Assembly: GCA_024234635.1 (NCBI GenBank)
Contig: JACKNX010000001.1
Coordinates: 372,001 to 436,000, forward strand
Direction of reading: 5' to 3'
Length of the DNA stretch: 64,000 nucleotides
From: Pseudomonadales bacterium
GTDB taxonomy: Bacteria > Pseudomonadota > Gammaproteobacteria > Pseudomonadales > Azotimanducaceae
Below are positions 44,865 to 54,400 of this stretch, one piece after another. Position numbers and translations under genes: made by a program. Within the stretch, counting starts at the first letter, position 1. Each line of letters begins with the position of its first letter. The notes under the pieces were generated by a model, which worked only from the letters and a program-made list of their open reading frames with translations, ran no database searches and had not been told where the DNA came from.

Positions 44865-45649
44865 CGCCGGACGCAGCCCCGACAACCCGCGACATGCCCG
44901 TGGTGGAGGTCGACAACGTTGTCACCCGTTTCGGCCCTCAGGTCGTGCACGATGGTGTCAGCTTCCGGATCGGACGCGGCACCCTGACGGCACTCATCGG
45001 TGGCTCGGGTACCGGCAAGAGCGTGCTGCTGCGCGAGATCATCGGCCTGCAACGCCCCACCGCGGGCAACATCCGCGTCTTCGGTACCGATATGTGGAAT
45101 GCAGCAGAGGCTCAAACGGCGGCCGTACGACGACGTTTCGGCATGATGTTCCAGGACGGCGCGCTGTTCTCCGCGCTGACGGTGGCGCAGAACATCCGCG
45201 TGCCGCTACTCGAACACGCGAACATACCCGGCGATCTCCTCCACCCGCTCATCGAACTGCGACTGGCCCAGGCAGGCCTGACGCCGGACACGGGCAACAA
45301 GTTGCCCAGCCAGCTCTCCGGCGGCATGCGCAAACGGGCGGCCATTGCCCGCGCGCTGGCGCTCGAGCCGGAGATCCTGTTCCTGGACGAGCCCACCTCG
45401 GGTCTGGACCCCGCCACCGCCCGCAGTCTGGATGCGCTGGTGCGGTCTCTTGTGGACGACCTGGGCATCTCGGTGCTGGTGGTCACGCACGACCTCGACA
45501 CCCTGCTCACCGTGGTGGATCGCATCATCGTACTCGCGGACGGCCATGTACTGGCGGACGGCCCGGCCGCAGAAGTCACCGCCATCGATCATCCGTGGAT
45601 TCGTTCCTATTTCGCCATCCGCACGATGACCGGCACACAGTCGAGGTAA
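44861..45649 (+). CDS. Mla-type lipid ABC transporter ATPase (MlaF-like)
   Basis: The product is 262 residues. Walker A is GGSGTGKS, the signature LSGGMRKRAAIARA, Walker B ILFLDEPTSGLD, and the switch histidine is in VVTHDLDTL. MRKR in place of the usual QRQR is typical of the MlaF/MKL class. It overlaps the permease gene by 4 bases and precedes the MCE gene by 3. It powers retrograde or anterograde lipid transport. Confidence 0.93.
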   Translation: MTPDAAPTTRDMPVVEVDNVVTRFGPQVVHDGVSFRIGRGTLTALIGGSGTGKSVLLREIIGLQRPTAGNIRVFGTDMWNAAEAQTAAVRRRFGMMFQDGALFSALTVAQNIRVPLLEHANIPGDLLHPLIELRLAQAGLTPDTGNKLPSQLSGGMRKRAAIARALALEPEILFLDEPTSGLDPATARSLDALVRSLVDDLGISVLVVTHDLDTLLTVVDRIIVLADGHVLADGPAAEVTAIDHPWIRSYFAIRTMTGTQSR

Positions 45650-45652
45650 GCC

Positions 45653-46636
45653 ATGGAAGCTGAAGCCCGTTACACCTATGTCGGCGCCGCCATCCTGCTG
45701 CTGGTACTTGCGCTGGTGGCAGCCGTCATCTGGTTGCGCAACGCCGGGCAGCAGGAGAACTACGACCGCTACACCATCTACTTCGAGAAGCAGCGAATCG
45801 ACGGCTTGCAGATCGACGGCGATGTCGACATGCGAGGGGTGAAGGTAGGTCGCGTGGTCAGCTTTGAACTCGCCGACTACCAGCAGCAGGACGTTCTGAT
45901 AAACCGCGTGCGTGTGGTTGTGAGCATCAGCAAACGTGCGCCGGTACGCACCAACACGGTTGCCATCATTACCCGCAATTTTGTTACCGGCATCGCCCAG
46001 GTATCACTCGTGACGCCGGACACCGAAGGCTCGCCGCTCACCGTCATTGCCGACAACGAACAGTACCCGGTCATTGCCGAGGGGCGTTCCGACCTCGATG
46101 AGATTGCCGGCAAGGTCGGCCGCCTGGGTGACATGGCCGGCGAGATCATGGGCAACCTCAATCGGATGCTGTCCGACGACAACCGGGAAGCATTTGCGCT
46201 GACGATGAAAAACCTCGCCACGATGACCGAACAGATCAACCAGCGTATGGACAGCCTCGAGCGCACGCTCAACAGCGTCAGCGACGCGGCAGACAGCGTG
46301 GACAGGGCCGGCGATCGCGTCACGGCATTCGCGGACGACGCGGGTGGCGAGATCCGCAGCCTCGTGACCACCACACGTGACACCATCGCGCGGGCGGAGC
46401 AGGCCATGCAGGATGTTTCGCGCGCTGTCGCAACCCTGGAAAAACAGGGTCAGACGCTGACGGCCCGCGTTGATCGCACGGGCGCTGAACTCACCGATCA
46501 GGTTTCCGCGGCGGTCGCGGAACTGCGGCTTAGCCTGGAGTCCGCGGCGGTGACGCTGGACCGGTTGCAGGATCCCCGCGCCGCGATACTTGGCGCCGGT
46601 CCCGCCCAACTTGGCCCCGGGGAGGAAATGCAATGA
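45653..46636 (+). CDS. MCE/MlaD-family lipid-binding protein
   Basis: The product is 327 residues: an N-terminal membrane anchor (about 8-30, YVGAAILLLVLALVAAVIWL), one MCE domain (about 38-118, YDRYTIYFEKQRIDGLQIDGDVDMRGVKVG in parts) and a long helical, coiled-coil C-terminal region (about 140-310). Unlike short MlaD, the extended helical tail resembles PqiB/YebT or actinobacterial Mce and could bridge the periplasm. It lies between the ATPase and the PqiC-like lipoprotein and overlaps the latter by 4 bases. Confidence 0.92.
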   Translation: MEAEARYTYVGAAILLLVLALVAAVIWLRNAGQQENYDRYTIYFEKQRIDGLQIDGDVDMRGVKVGRVVSFELADYQQQDVLINRVRVVVSISKRAPVRTNTVAIITRNFVTGIAQVSLVTPDTEGSPLTVIADNEQYPVIAEGRSDLDEIAGKVGRLGDMAGEIMGNLNRMLSDDNREAFALTMKNLATMTEQINQRMDSLERTLNSVSDAADSVDRAGDRVTAFADDAGGEIRSLVTTTRDTIARAEQAMQDVSRAVATLEKQGQTLTARVDRTGAELTDQVSAAVAELRLSLESAAVTLDRLQDPRAAILGAGPAQLGPGEEMQ

Positions 46637-47268
46637 AACAATCGCCGGCCTTGCCGATCGTCCTGCTGGCTGCTGCGTTGCTGGCCGGTTGTGTCTCCGT
46701 GGATGTCGGCGGCGGTAGTACCAGGCAGGTACGCTTCGTGCTCGAAGACGCCCGCCCTGACATGACGCGGCGTGACACCCCGGCCGCACAGAGCCTGGTA
46801 CTGCAGGGCTTTCCAGGCAATCCGCTCGCCAGCTCGCTGTCCATGGCCTACGCGACGGCGCCCGGTCAACGCGAGGTCTACCAGCTGTCCACCTGGGTGC
46901 AGCGCCCCACGCAGGCGCTGCTGGGTCTGCTGCGGCAGCGCCTGGAGCGCCGTGGCGCGCTCGCAACAGTTTCGAACCTCGGCGAAGGCGTTGGCGGCGA
47001 CCTGCTGCTCGGCATCGCCGTGGAGGATATCTACCACGACGCGGCGGAGAAGCCGGGTGTTGCCCGTCTGACGGTACGCGCCGACCTCATCAACCGGCAG
47101 AGCCGCACGCTGCTGGCGCGACGCACGTTCGCCGCCACGGCGCGTCTGGCGGCGGCCAATCCCGCGGCTTTCACGCGCGCCATGGGGGAGGCCACGGCAA
47201 CGCTGTTCGATGAACTCGTGCCGTGGCTGGAAGCCTCGGCAGGGACCGGGGCGCAGGCAACGGAATAG
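46633..47268 (+). CDS. PqiC-like ABC transport auxiliary lipoprotein
   Basis: The product is 211 residues. The lipobox is LLAGC (Cys20), followed by an ABC_trans_aux domain (VRFVLEDARPDM, VYQLSTWVQRPTQALLG, GDLLLGIAVEDIYHD, LLARRTFAATARLAA). In PqiABC-type machines the outer-membrane lipoprotein completes the channel with the MCE protein. Its presence with a long MCE tail suggests a trans-envelope bridge. Last gene of the operon. Confidence 0.9.
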   Translation: MKQSPALPIVLLAAALLAGCVSVDVGGGSTRQVRFVLEDARPDMTRRDTPAAQSLVLQGFPGNPLASSLSMAYATAPGQREVYQLSTWVQRPTQALLGLLRQRLERRGALATVSNLGEGVGGDLLLGIAVEDIYHDAAEKPGVARLTVRADLINRQSRTLLARRTFAATARLAAANPAAFTRAMGEATATLFDELVPWLEASAGTGAQATE

Positions 47269-47295
47269 TTCCTGCGCCCGATGACGGGCCGCGCG

Positions 47296-48585
47296 TCAGC
47301 GGTCGAACATTCCCCGCCGTGGCCCGGCATACCCGAACAGATACGCGCCGACCTTGCGCATCTGGATTTCCTCCGAACCCTCGGTGATGCGGTAGCGCCG
47401 GTGGTGGCGGTAGATATGCTCGAACGGCTTGTGCCGCGAGTACCCCATGCCGCCATGCACCTGCATCGCGCGATCCGCCGCTTCGCAGCACAGGCGGTTC
47501 GCCCAGTAGTTGCACATCGACACCCGGTCGGAAATCGTGCGTTCCACCTGACGGTGGTCCATGCGGTCGATCTCCCAGGCTGTCTTGCGAATCAGCAGGC
47601 GCAGCATCTCGCACTGCGTGTGCAGCTCGATCAGCGGCCACTGGATACCCTGGTTCGTTGCCAACGCCTTGCCGAACGGCTTGCGGTGTCGCGCGTAGCG
47701 CACGCTCTCGTCGATGCAGAACACCGCCGCGCCCAGCGATGACGCCGCCTGGCGGATGCGGTTCTGGTGCACGAAGCTCTGACCGATGGCGAGCCCGTTG
47801 CCGATTTCCCCCCAGTAACTGTCTTCCGGCACCCACACGTTGTTGAACGACACACGCGGATGGTCCGTGGGCATGTTGAACGTCCACAGATACTCCTCCA
47901 CCTTGTAGCCTGGGCTGTCGGTGGGCACGAGGAAGCAGGTGATGCCGTCCGCATCGCCATCCTTACCATGCGTGCGTGCGAACGTCATGATGTGAGTGGC
48001 GTGATGCGCGCCGGTAGTCCACATCTTCTCGCCATTGATGAGCCAGCCCGGGCGGTTGTCGCGCTCCTGGCGCACGGCGCGGGTTTCCATCCAGGTGGCG
48101 TCCGAGCCGTGATTGGGTTCCGTGAGTCCAAAACCCGTGCGCAGCTGCCCTTTCATCAATTTGTCGAAGTCACGGGCAAACTGATCGGGCGTCGCGAACT
48201 CCTTCAACATGACCACGAACGGGTTGTTGCCAACGATGGAATGTTCCGTCTGCAGATCGTTGTGCAGACCGAGCCCCCTGGCGGCCAGATGCTCGCGAAT
48301 CACCGCCATGTCCAGGTTCGTGCCGCCCTGACCGCCAAACTCTTTCGGCCAGCCATAGCGCAGATAGCCGGCCTTGTCCGCCTCGGCGCGGGCCACGCCC
48401 AGCAGCGCCTCCCACTCCGGCCGCGGCAGGCCGCCATTGTCAAAATCCGTGCGCGCCCACTCGCGGCGGTGGTCGAAGAAGCGGATGTTGTCGTCACGAT
48501 TCTCAATCGGTTTGATGGTGCTGTCGATGAACGCATCCAGCTCAGCCAGCAGATCGACGAGGTGTTTGGGCAGTTCGAAATCCAT
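47296..48585 (-). CDS. Acyl-CoA dehydrogenase family protein
   Basis: The product is 429 residues. Family motifs are GFGLTEPNHGSDATWMETRA, INGEKMWTTGAHHATHIMTFART (in segments), VRYARHRKPFGKAL and VHGGMGYSRHKPFEHIYRHHR with ITEGSEEIQMRK (FAD/catalytic glutamate region). It oxidises an acyl-CoA at the alpha-beta bond with FAD; the long form and His-rich EHIYRHHRRYR are seen in acyl-CoA dehydrogenases of unusual acyl groups. The ATG at 48585 follows a G-rich ribosome site; divergent from the carboxylase, so a shared pathway is plausible. Confidence 0.92.
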   Translation of the reverse strand: MDFELPKHLVDLLAELDAFIDSTIKPIENRDDNIRFFDHRREWARTDFDNGGLPRPEWEALLGVARAEADKAGYLRYGWPKEFGGQGGTNLDMAVIREHLAARGLGLHNDLQTEHSIVGNNPFVVMLKEFATPDQFARDFDKLMKGQLRTGFGLTEPNHGSDATWMETRAVRQERDNRPGWLINGEKMWTTGAHHATHIMTFARTHGKDGDADGITCFLVPTDSPGYKVEEYLWTFNMPTDHPRVSFNNVWVPEDSYWGEIGNGLAIGQSFVHQNRIRQAASSLGAAVFCIDESVRYARHRKPFGKALATNQGIQWPLIELHTQCEMLRLLIRKTAWEIDRMDHRQVERTISDRVSMCNYWANRLCCEAADRAMQVHGGMGYSRHKPFEHIYRHHRRYRITEGSEEIQMRKVGAYLFGYAGPRRGMFDR

Positions 48586-48701
48586 GGTCCCCCCTGTTTG
48601 CATCTGGATTCGTCTTTCACTTTACTCCCTTCGCGCATCACTGGCGCGCCAGCGGGACGCCTGCTATACAACCGGGTTCATCCGGTACAGCAGGAGAGGT
48701 C

Positions 48702-51700
48702 ATGCACAGCCGCGTGCTCATCGCCAACCGCGGGGAAATTGCCATCCGCATCCGCCGTGCCCTGCACGCCATGGGCGCCGAAGCCGTGGCGGTGCACGCC
48801 GCCATCGACGCCAACAGCCTGCACATCCGCGGCTGCGATGCGGTGAGAACCTTGCCCGGTGCCGGCATCGCACCGTATCTCGATGCCGAGGCCATCATCG
48901 AGGCCGCGCGGGAGACCGGTTGCCAGGCCATCCATCCCGGCTATGGCTTTCTCGCCGAGAACGCGGCATTTGCCCGCGCCTGCGACACGGCCGGGCTGAC
49001 CTTCGTGGGACCTTCGCCCGAGGTACTGGCCCTGTTCGGTGACAAGACCCGCGCGCTGACGCTGGCACGTGAACTGGGCATTCCAGTCATCCCGGGCAGC
49101 GACGGGGTGCTCGACAATGCGGCTGCCGCAATCGAAGCGGCAGCGAGGATCGGGTATCCCGTCATGCTGAAAGCTGCCGCCGGGGGCGGTGGCCGGGGCA
49201 TGCGCGTGGTGAGCGATGCCGCCGGCATGGCGGATGCCTTCGCGCGAGCCGGCAGCGAAGCCGCCGCCGCCTTCGGTGACGGCTCGCTGTTCCTGGAACG
49301 CCGTATCGAGCGCCCCCGTCACATCGAGATCCAGATACTGGCGGATACGCAGGGGAACTGCGTGCACCTGTTCGAGCGCGACTGTTCCGTGCAGCGTCGT
49401 CATCAGAAGGTCGTGGAAATAGCACCGGCCGTCGGTCTGGATACTCCCGTCCGGGAGAAGCTGCGCGAGGACGCGCTGCGCCTCGTTCGCGCCGCCGGAT
49501 TCACGAATGCCGGTACCGTGGAGTTCCTTGTCGTGCCCGAAACCGGCGAGTATTACTTCATCGAGTGCAATCCACGCATCCAGGTGGAACACACCGTCAC
49601 GGAGCAGATCACCGGAATCGACCTCGTGCAGGCACAACTGGCCATCAGCGCCGGCGCCACGCTGGCTGACCTCGGCCTGGCCGACCAGAACGCCGTGGGC
49701 AGCCCGCGCGGCGCCGCCATCCAGGTACGTGTGGTGGCTACAGGCGGCGGCACGCTGACCGCGTATCGCGAACCCACCGGAGCCGGTGTCCGCGTGGATG
49801 CAAGCGCCTACCAGGGGTATGCGCCGCCACTGGCGGTCGATCCGCTGTTCGCCAAGGTCATCGGTACCTGCACCACCCGCGCCGCGACGGAACGCGATGC
49901 CCTGGCCGCCGCCATCGGCAATGCACGCCAGGCGCTGGACGAATATGTGCTGGAAGGTCTTCCGAATAATCGCGCGGAACTCGCCGCCATACTGGCGGAC
50001 GCCGTGCTGGCCACGGGCGATGCCCGCACGTCGTTCCTGGACGAACGGCCCGAACTTGCCGCGACGGGAGCAAACGCATCCGCGCTCTCCCGCTTTCTGG
50101 CCGCCCAGGCATCGCCCGCGGGCAGCGCGCCTCAGCGCGCCCCGGAACCGGACCATCTGGCGGTGCCGGACGGCCACGCAGGCGTGGTCAGCCCCATGGA
50201 CGGCAATGTGCTCGAACGGCTCGTGAGCGTCGGCGAGTTTGTCAACGAAGGTGACACGCTGCTTGTCATCAACGCCATGAAGATGGAAACCCTGATCGCC
50301 GCGCCGGTTTCGGGCCGATTGACGGCTCTCGTAGAGCCGACCGCAGACAACGCGGTGCGCGCGCGCCAGATCGTCGCCGTGATAGCGCCCACCGACAACG
50401 CGGTTGCAGCGACCGCCACATCCCCCGCCCAGGCGACCTGGCAGGACGTACTGGATGACGTGGCGCAACTGCAGGGCATTGCGCATGCGCGCCTCGCGCC
50501 GGGTTCTGACGATCCCGGCGTGGTGCGGCAACGCAATCGCGGCAAGCTCACCTGCCGGGAACGCATCGATCGCCTGCTGGATGCCGGCTCCTTCCGGGAG
50601 GTGGGCAGCCTGGCGGGTTTCGCCTCCTACGAGGACGGCGCCATCAGCGCGTTCACGCCCGCCAACCATGTCGGTGGCTGGGGCACCATCCAGGATCGCA
50701 CGGCGATTGTGTGCGCCGACGACTTCACGTCCCGCGGCGGGCACGCGGATGGCGCCATCGGCGCCAAGAGCATGCACCTGGACCGCCTGGCGCTGGAACT
50801 GCGCGTGCCGTCCGTACGCTTGCTGGACGGCTCCTCGGGTGGTGGCAGTGTGGCGGCGATGGTGCCGGAACAGAAAAAGGCGGGCGAGAAAGCCGCGCAG
50901 GAAAGCTCGGGTGCCATCACCGCGGGCAGGCCGCGCGTATCCGGCGGCGGAGGTTCGTTCCTGCCGCCGCATCTCGGCAGCAGCTTCTACGCACAGCAGC
51001 TCGGCGTGATCCCGGTGGTGAACGTACTGCTCGGCAGCGTCGTCGGCATTGGCGCCGCCAAGGCGGTGCTGGGTCACTTCGGTGTCATGGTGCGCGACAT
51101 CGCCCAGCTGTTCGTGGCCGGCCCGCCGGTGGTGAGCCATGCCATGGGCTACGACGTTACCAAGGAAGATCTGGGCGGCTGGCACATCCACTGCACGAAC
51201 GGCAGCGTGGACAACCTCGCCGAGAGCGAGGAGGAGGCGTTGGACATGACACGCCGCTTCCTGTCCTACCTGCCGGCCAATGTGTACGAGGCGCCACCCG
51301 TGATTGCCGCGGCGCGCAAAGACGGCCCGGATCGTCGTGATGAAGCGCTGGCCACCATCATCCCGCGCAAACGCACCACGACCTACGACGTTCGACGCGT
51401 GATCCGGCTGCTGGTGGACGAAGGCTCGTTCTTCGAGATCGGCGCGCTGTGGGGGACCGATCAGGTCGCGGGGCTGGCCCGCGTGAATGGTCACCCCATC
51501 GGCGTGATCGCCTCGGACAGCCAGCACGTGAACGGCGGCGCGTTGACCGCGGATGGTTGCAGCAAGCTCACACGGCACCTGGACCTGTGCGATCTGTTCC
51601 ACCTGCCCATCCTCAATCTCGTGGACAACCCGGGCTTTGCCGTGGGCATCGAACACGAAATGAATGGCACGATCCGTCGTGGCGGCGAATGGATGGTGGC

Positions 51701-52088
51701 TTTCGCGCAGACCACTGTGCCGCTGTTCACGGTGATCATGCGGCGCAGCTTCGGCGTCGCCGGCAACAACTACGCCACGCCACGCTCCCATCCGAGCATG
51801 CGTGTCGTGTGGCCGTCGGCCGATGTGGGCGGCATTCCGCCCGAAGGTGGCATCGAGGCTGCCTACAAGCGTCAGCTTGCGGAAGCCGCCGACCCCGTTG
51901 CGTTTCGCGCCGAGCTCATGGCGCGCATCGAATCCGCACGCGGGCCCATCGGCCCCCTCAACCGCTTCCAGATGGAGGAGATGATAGATCCCAGGGACAC
52001 GCGTCGGTATATCTGTGACTGGGCGACGCTGGCCTATCGCACACAAGGAGAGCGGTTGAAACCGCGGGAGTTGGGGTTTCGGCCGTAG
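48702..52088 (+). CDS. Single-chain biotin-dependent acyl-CoA carboxylase
   Basis: The product is 1128 residues: biotin carboxylase (about 1-445, with KAAAGGGGRGM, IECNPRIQVEHTVTE), a biotinyl domain (about 485-560, biotinyl-Lys527 in NAMKMETL) and a carboxyltransferase (about 580-1128, with RGGHADGAIGAK, GSSGGGSVAAMV, DNPGFAVGIEHE). This BC-BCCP-CT order in one chain matches long-chain acyl-CoA carboxylases rather than the multi-subunit AccABCD. It carboxylates an acyl-CoA at C2. Divergent with an acyl-CoA dehydrogenase. It is the last core-genome gene before the integron cassette region. Confidence 0.9.
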   Translation: MHSRVLIANRGEIAIRIRRALHAMGAEAVAVHAAIDANSLHIRGCDAVRTLPGAGIAPYLDAEAIIEAARETGCQAIHPGYGFLAENAAFARACDTAGLTFVGPSPEVLALFGDKTRALTLARELGIPVIPGSDGVLDNAAAAIEAAARIGYPVMLKAAAGGGGRGMRVVSDAAGMADAFARAGSEAAAAFGDGSLFLERRIERPRHIEIQILADTQGNCVHLFERDCSVQRRHQKVVEIAPAVGLDTPVREKLREDALRLVRAAGFTNAGTVEFLVVPETGEYYFIECNPRIQVEHTVTEQITGIDLVQAQLAISAGATLADLGLADQNAVGSPRGAAIQVRVVATGGGTLTAYREPTGAGVRVDASAYQGYAPPLAVDPLFAKVIGTCTTRAATERDALAAAIGNARQALDEYVLEGLPNNRAELAAILADAVLATGDARTSFLDERPELAATGANASALSRFLAAQASPAGSAPQRAPEPDHLAVPDGHAGVVSPMDGNVLERLVSVGEFVNEGDTLLVINAMKMETLIAAPVSGRLTALVEPTADNAVRARQIVAVIAPTDNAVAATATSPAQATWQDVLDDVAQLQGIAHARLAPGSDDPGVVRQRNRGKLTCRERIDRLLDAGSFREVGSLAGFASYEDGAISAFTPANHVGGWGTIQDRTAIVCADDFTSRGGHADGAIGAKSMHLDRLALELRVPSVRLLDGSSGGGSVAAMVPEQKKAGEKAAQESSGAITAGRPRVSGGGGSFLPPHLGSSFYAQQLGVIPVVNVLLGSVVGIGAAKAVLGHFGVMVRDIAQLFVAGPPVVSHAMGYDVTKEDLGGWHIHCTNGSVDNLAESEEEALDMTRRFLSYLPANVYEAPPVIAAARKDGPDRRDEALATIIPRKRTTTYDVRRVIRLLVDEGSFFEIGALWGTDQVAGLARVNGHPIGVIASDSQHVNGGALTADGCSKLTRHLDLCDLFHLPILNLVDNPGFAVGIEHEMNGTIRRGGEWMVAFAQTTVPLFTVIMRRSFGVAGNNYATPRSHPSMRVVWPSADVGGIPPEGGIEAAYKRQLAEAADPVAFRAELMARIESARGPIGPLNRFQMEEMIDPRDTRRYICDWATLAYRTQGERLKPRELGFRP

Positions 52089-52433
52089 GGGGGCGGATGT
52101 TGCAGCCGTCAGTCAAGCAAGCGAGTTCGGAATCTCGCGTGCTATATGGCTTCGAGCAACTTTTCCGCAGAAGCGGCCGGAACTAGACGGCGTGGGAAAA
52201 CGGCTACGGGCCACCAATACAGCAATTTGCATCGCGACGCTTGATGGTAAGCTTCTGACATGTTTGAACTTTCTTTCCGGGAAGGGGAGATGCCGGTGCT
52301 ACACGGTTTTGAGCCAAGCATGCAGCGTTGGGCGGAAACTCGCTGCGACCGTCGACGAGAAGAAAGCTAAAAATTGAGCGAAGCTAAGAAACGATAGACT
52401 TGGGGCGAGGGTTGCTCAGTAGGGAATATTGAT
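52089..52433. other. 345-base spacer opening the cassette region
   Basis: The base composition shifts to more A/T here. The core GTTGGGC at 52327-52333 matches the R' core of the attC sites further on and probably starts the SIR2 cassette, but no R'' partner (GCCCAAC) is found upstream. A 61-residue frame at 52192-52377 shows no credible features. No integrase gene or attI is recognised. Confidence 0.45.
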
Positions 52434-53825
52434 ATGGACTACTCCGAGTATCGCGACACCGTTTCCTCAACCATTCAGAAGATAACCGCTGAGTTTGGTT
52501 GTCAGCCAATACTGTTCATTGGTTCAGGAGCCTCACGGCGGTATTTCAATGCTCCCACTTGGGATGCGCTTCTTGAGGTAATGGTTTCTCAGTGTCCTTT
52601 GATCCCAAGAAAATACGGGTACTACAGGCAGAAGCATTCGTCACTACCGGAAGTCGGGAGCGAAATTGCTGAGTTGTATCGCGATTGGGCTTGGCAAGCC
52701 GAAGGCAACGGAGCATTTCCTGCATCGTTGATGGTCGCCTCTCTACCATCGGACACGTATCTAAAATACAAGGTTTCCCAGTACTTGAAGGAGTTAACGC
52801 CCAGTGGCGTTAAGAGCGTTAAGCCAGCGAAGTATCGAAAGGAAATAGAATCCCTACAAGAAATGCAGCCACACGCCGTGATTTCTACAAACTACGACGG
52901 TTTGTTAGAGATCGTCTTCCCGGACTTTGAGCCAGTCATTGGCCAACGCATCCTCCGCGCGAACTACGTAAGTGTCGGAGAAATATTCAAGATCCACGGA
53001 TGTGTATCTGATCCAAGTACGCTCGTGTTGACCTCTGAAGACTATCAAGACTGGGGAAAGAAAAAGAAGTATCTCAGTGCCAAGCTACTTACGTATTTCG
53101 CTGAACATCCAATGTTGTTTTTCGGATACGGCGCGGGAGATGCGAACATCAGGGGGATACTCTCCGACATCGATGAAATTTTGTCTGGCCCCGATGGATT
53201 GGTCCAAAACCTCTTCTTTCTCAACTATGTTCCGAGTGTCGAAGACAAAGGCAGCTGGCCCATGGAACGGATAGTAGAGCTCGACGACGGTCGTTCGATT
53301 CGGATTCAGAACATTGACGCGGAAGACTTCCTCTGGGTGTTTGATTCATTTCGTGCGAACTCACCAATCCAGAAGGTAAATCCAAAACTGCTGCGAGCCC
53401 TACTAGCACGAAACTACGAACTTGTGCGGCACGACATCCCTAGGAAGACCGTAGAGGTGAATTTTCAAACGCTAGAACATGTGGTTATGGAGGAGGGAAG
53501 GTTCGCTCATCTTCTAGGTATATCGACTTTAAACAATCCGCAGGTGTTCAACGCTTACTATCCTTACACGCTTACCGGAGTGGCCAACCAGCTTGGTTAT
53601 GACTACTGGAGCCATGCAAATCAACTCATCGGAAATGTCAAGGAGTCGACTGGAATAGACATAAAGAGCTTTGACAACAAGTACCATGTGAAGGTCAAGG
53701 TAGGTAACAACCCAAAATCTGTTACGAACAAATACTCCGATGCTTGCGTTGAATTGTTAAGACGCGTTCGAGATGGAGAAAGGTATCAACTCGATACGAC
53801 GGAGGTAGACTCTCCATCGAAATAG
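52434..53825 (+). CDS. SIR2-domain protein (candidate defence NADase)
   Basis: The product is 463 residues. The SIR2 core has FIGSGAS (28-34, NAD loop), ISTNYDGLLE (Asn153, Asp155), the catalytic histidine in KIHGC (His188), and FFGYGAGDANIRG. The C-terminal ~200 residues (about 265-463) have no recognised domain and could sense phage. Proteins of this SIR2_2/SIR2-like class are NADases in phage-defence systems such as Thoeris, DSR and SIR2-APAZ. It lies alone in the first complete integron cassette, whose attC follows 51 bases after the stop. Lower GC than the flanking genes signals transfer. Confidence 0.82.
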   Translation: MDYSEYRDTVSSTIQKITAEFGCQPILFIGSGASRRYFNAPTWDALLEVMVSQCPLIPRKYGYYRQKHSSLPEVGSEIAELYRDWAWQAEGNGAFPASLMVASLPSDTYLKYKVSQYLKELTPSGVKSVKPAKYRKEIESLQEMQPHAVISTNYDGLLEIVFPDFEPVIGQRILRANYVSVGEIFKIHGCVSDPSTLVLTSEDYQDWGKKKKYLSAKLLTYFAEHPMLFFGYGAGDANIRGILSDIDEILSGPDGLVQNLFFLNYVPSVEDKGSWPMERIVELDDGRSIRIQNIDAEDFLWVFDSFRANSPIQKVNPKLLRALLARNYELVRHDIPRKTVEVNFQTLEHVVMEEGRFAHLLGISTLNNPQVFNAYYPYTLTGVANQLGYDYWSHANQLIGNVKESTGIDIKSFDNKYHVKVKVGNNPKSVTNKYSDACVELLRRVRDGERYQLDTTEVDSPSK

Positions 53826-53876
53826 GGGAAGCCTTGGCCTCAGCCGAAGTCGATTCGGTTACAGCACTCCGATTCC

Positions 53877-53976
53877 GCCCAACCAGCGTGTGCACCGGAC
53901 CGCTTCACTCGTCACGCCTTTTACTGTCGCAAAAATCGCGCCGAGTGTTCGCGGCCGGTGACACGTGGCGTTGGGC
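53877..53976 (+). other. attC site 1 (100 bp)
   Basis: GCCCAAC (R'', 53877-53883) pairs perfectly with GTTGGGC (R', 53970-53976). Inside, GTGTGCACCGG pairs with CCGGTGACAC apart from one unpaired base, the extra-helical base typical of attC. Nearly the same sequence recurs at 58901-59000. Confidence 0.85.
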
Positions 53977-54400
53977 GGTTGGAGCGCACTACCAGATGAA
54001 AACGCCTCAGTTGTCAGTCCTGGAGTTCTCGATTCCTCGGGTTCACAGATTTCTTCGCGAGTTGAATCGTTAATCCGACCACCACGAGTCTGCCACCGGA
54101 GCCAAAGCCAGGTCATCTCTGGCCCACATTACTCCAGCGAGAAGGAATTAAGGTAGCCACGCGAATACCACCAAACCACATTCAAGCTCGCACAGGCGGG
54201 TTTGTTCTCGGCTCCCGGGGCATGTCCGGTATGGCAGAACCATTGCAAGTTCATCGCACACACGCATAAAGTTTCACAGTCCCGCACAAGCACGAAGGAT
54301 GTCCTCCATGGGCATCGGCTCTAGCAACGGCATTTGTGCATTTTTATACATCGGCATTCGGGCCGCCTGGTCAACTATATAGATGGCAATTCGACAGTTC
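53977..54400. other. Short cassette without a clear gene
   Basis: This 424-base cassette lies between attC 1 and attC 2. Its plus-strand frames are short (at most ~25 codons from an ATG) and a 46-codon minus-strand frame (54274-54414) begins inside attC 2 without a ribosome site. It may carry a promoter or an RNA only. Confidence 0.55.

Noticed and set aside
48678..52046. 1122-residue open frame antisense to the acyl-CoA carboxylase
   Set aside because: The plus strand has complete BC, biotinyl and CT domains. The antisense translation shows no motif.
52192..52377. 61-residue frame upstream of the SIR2 gene
   Set aside because: It has no convincing ribosome site or domain and overlaps a probable attC core.
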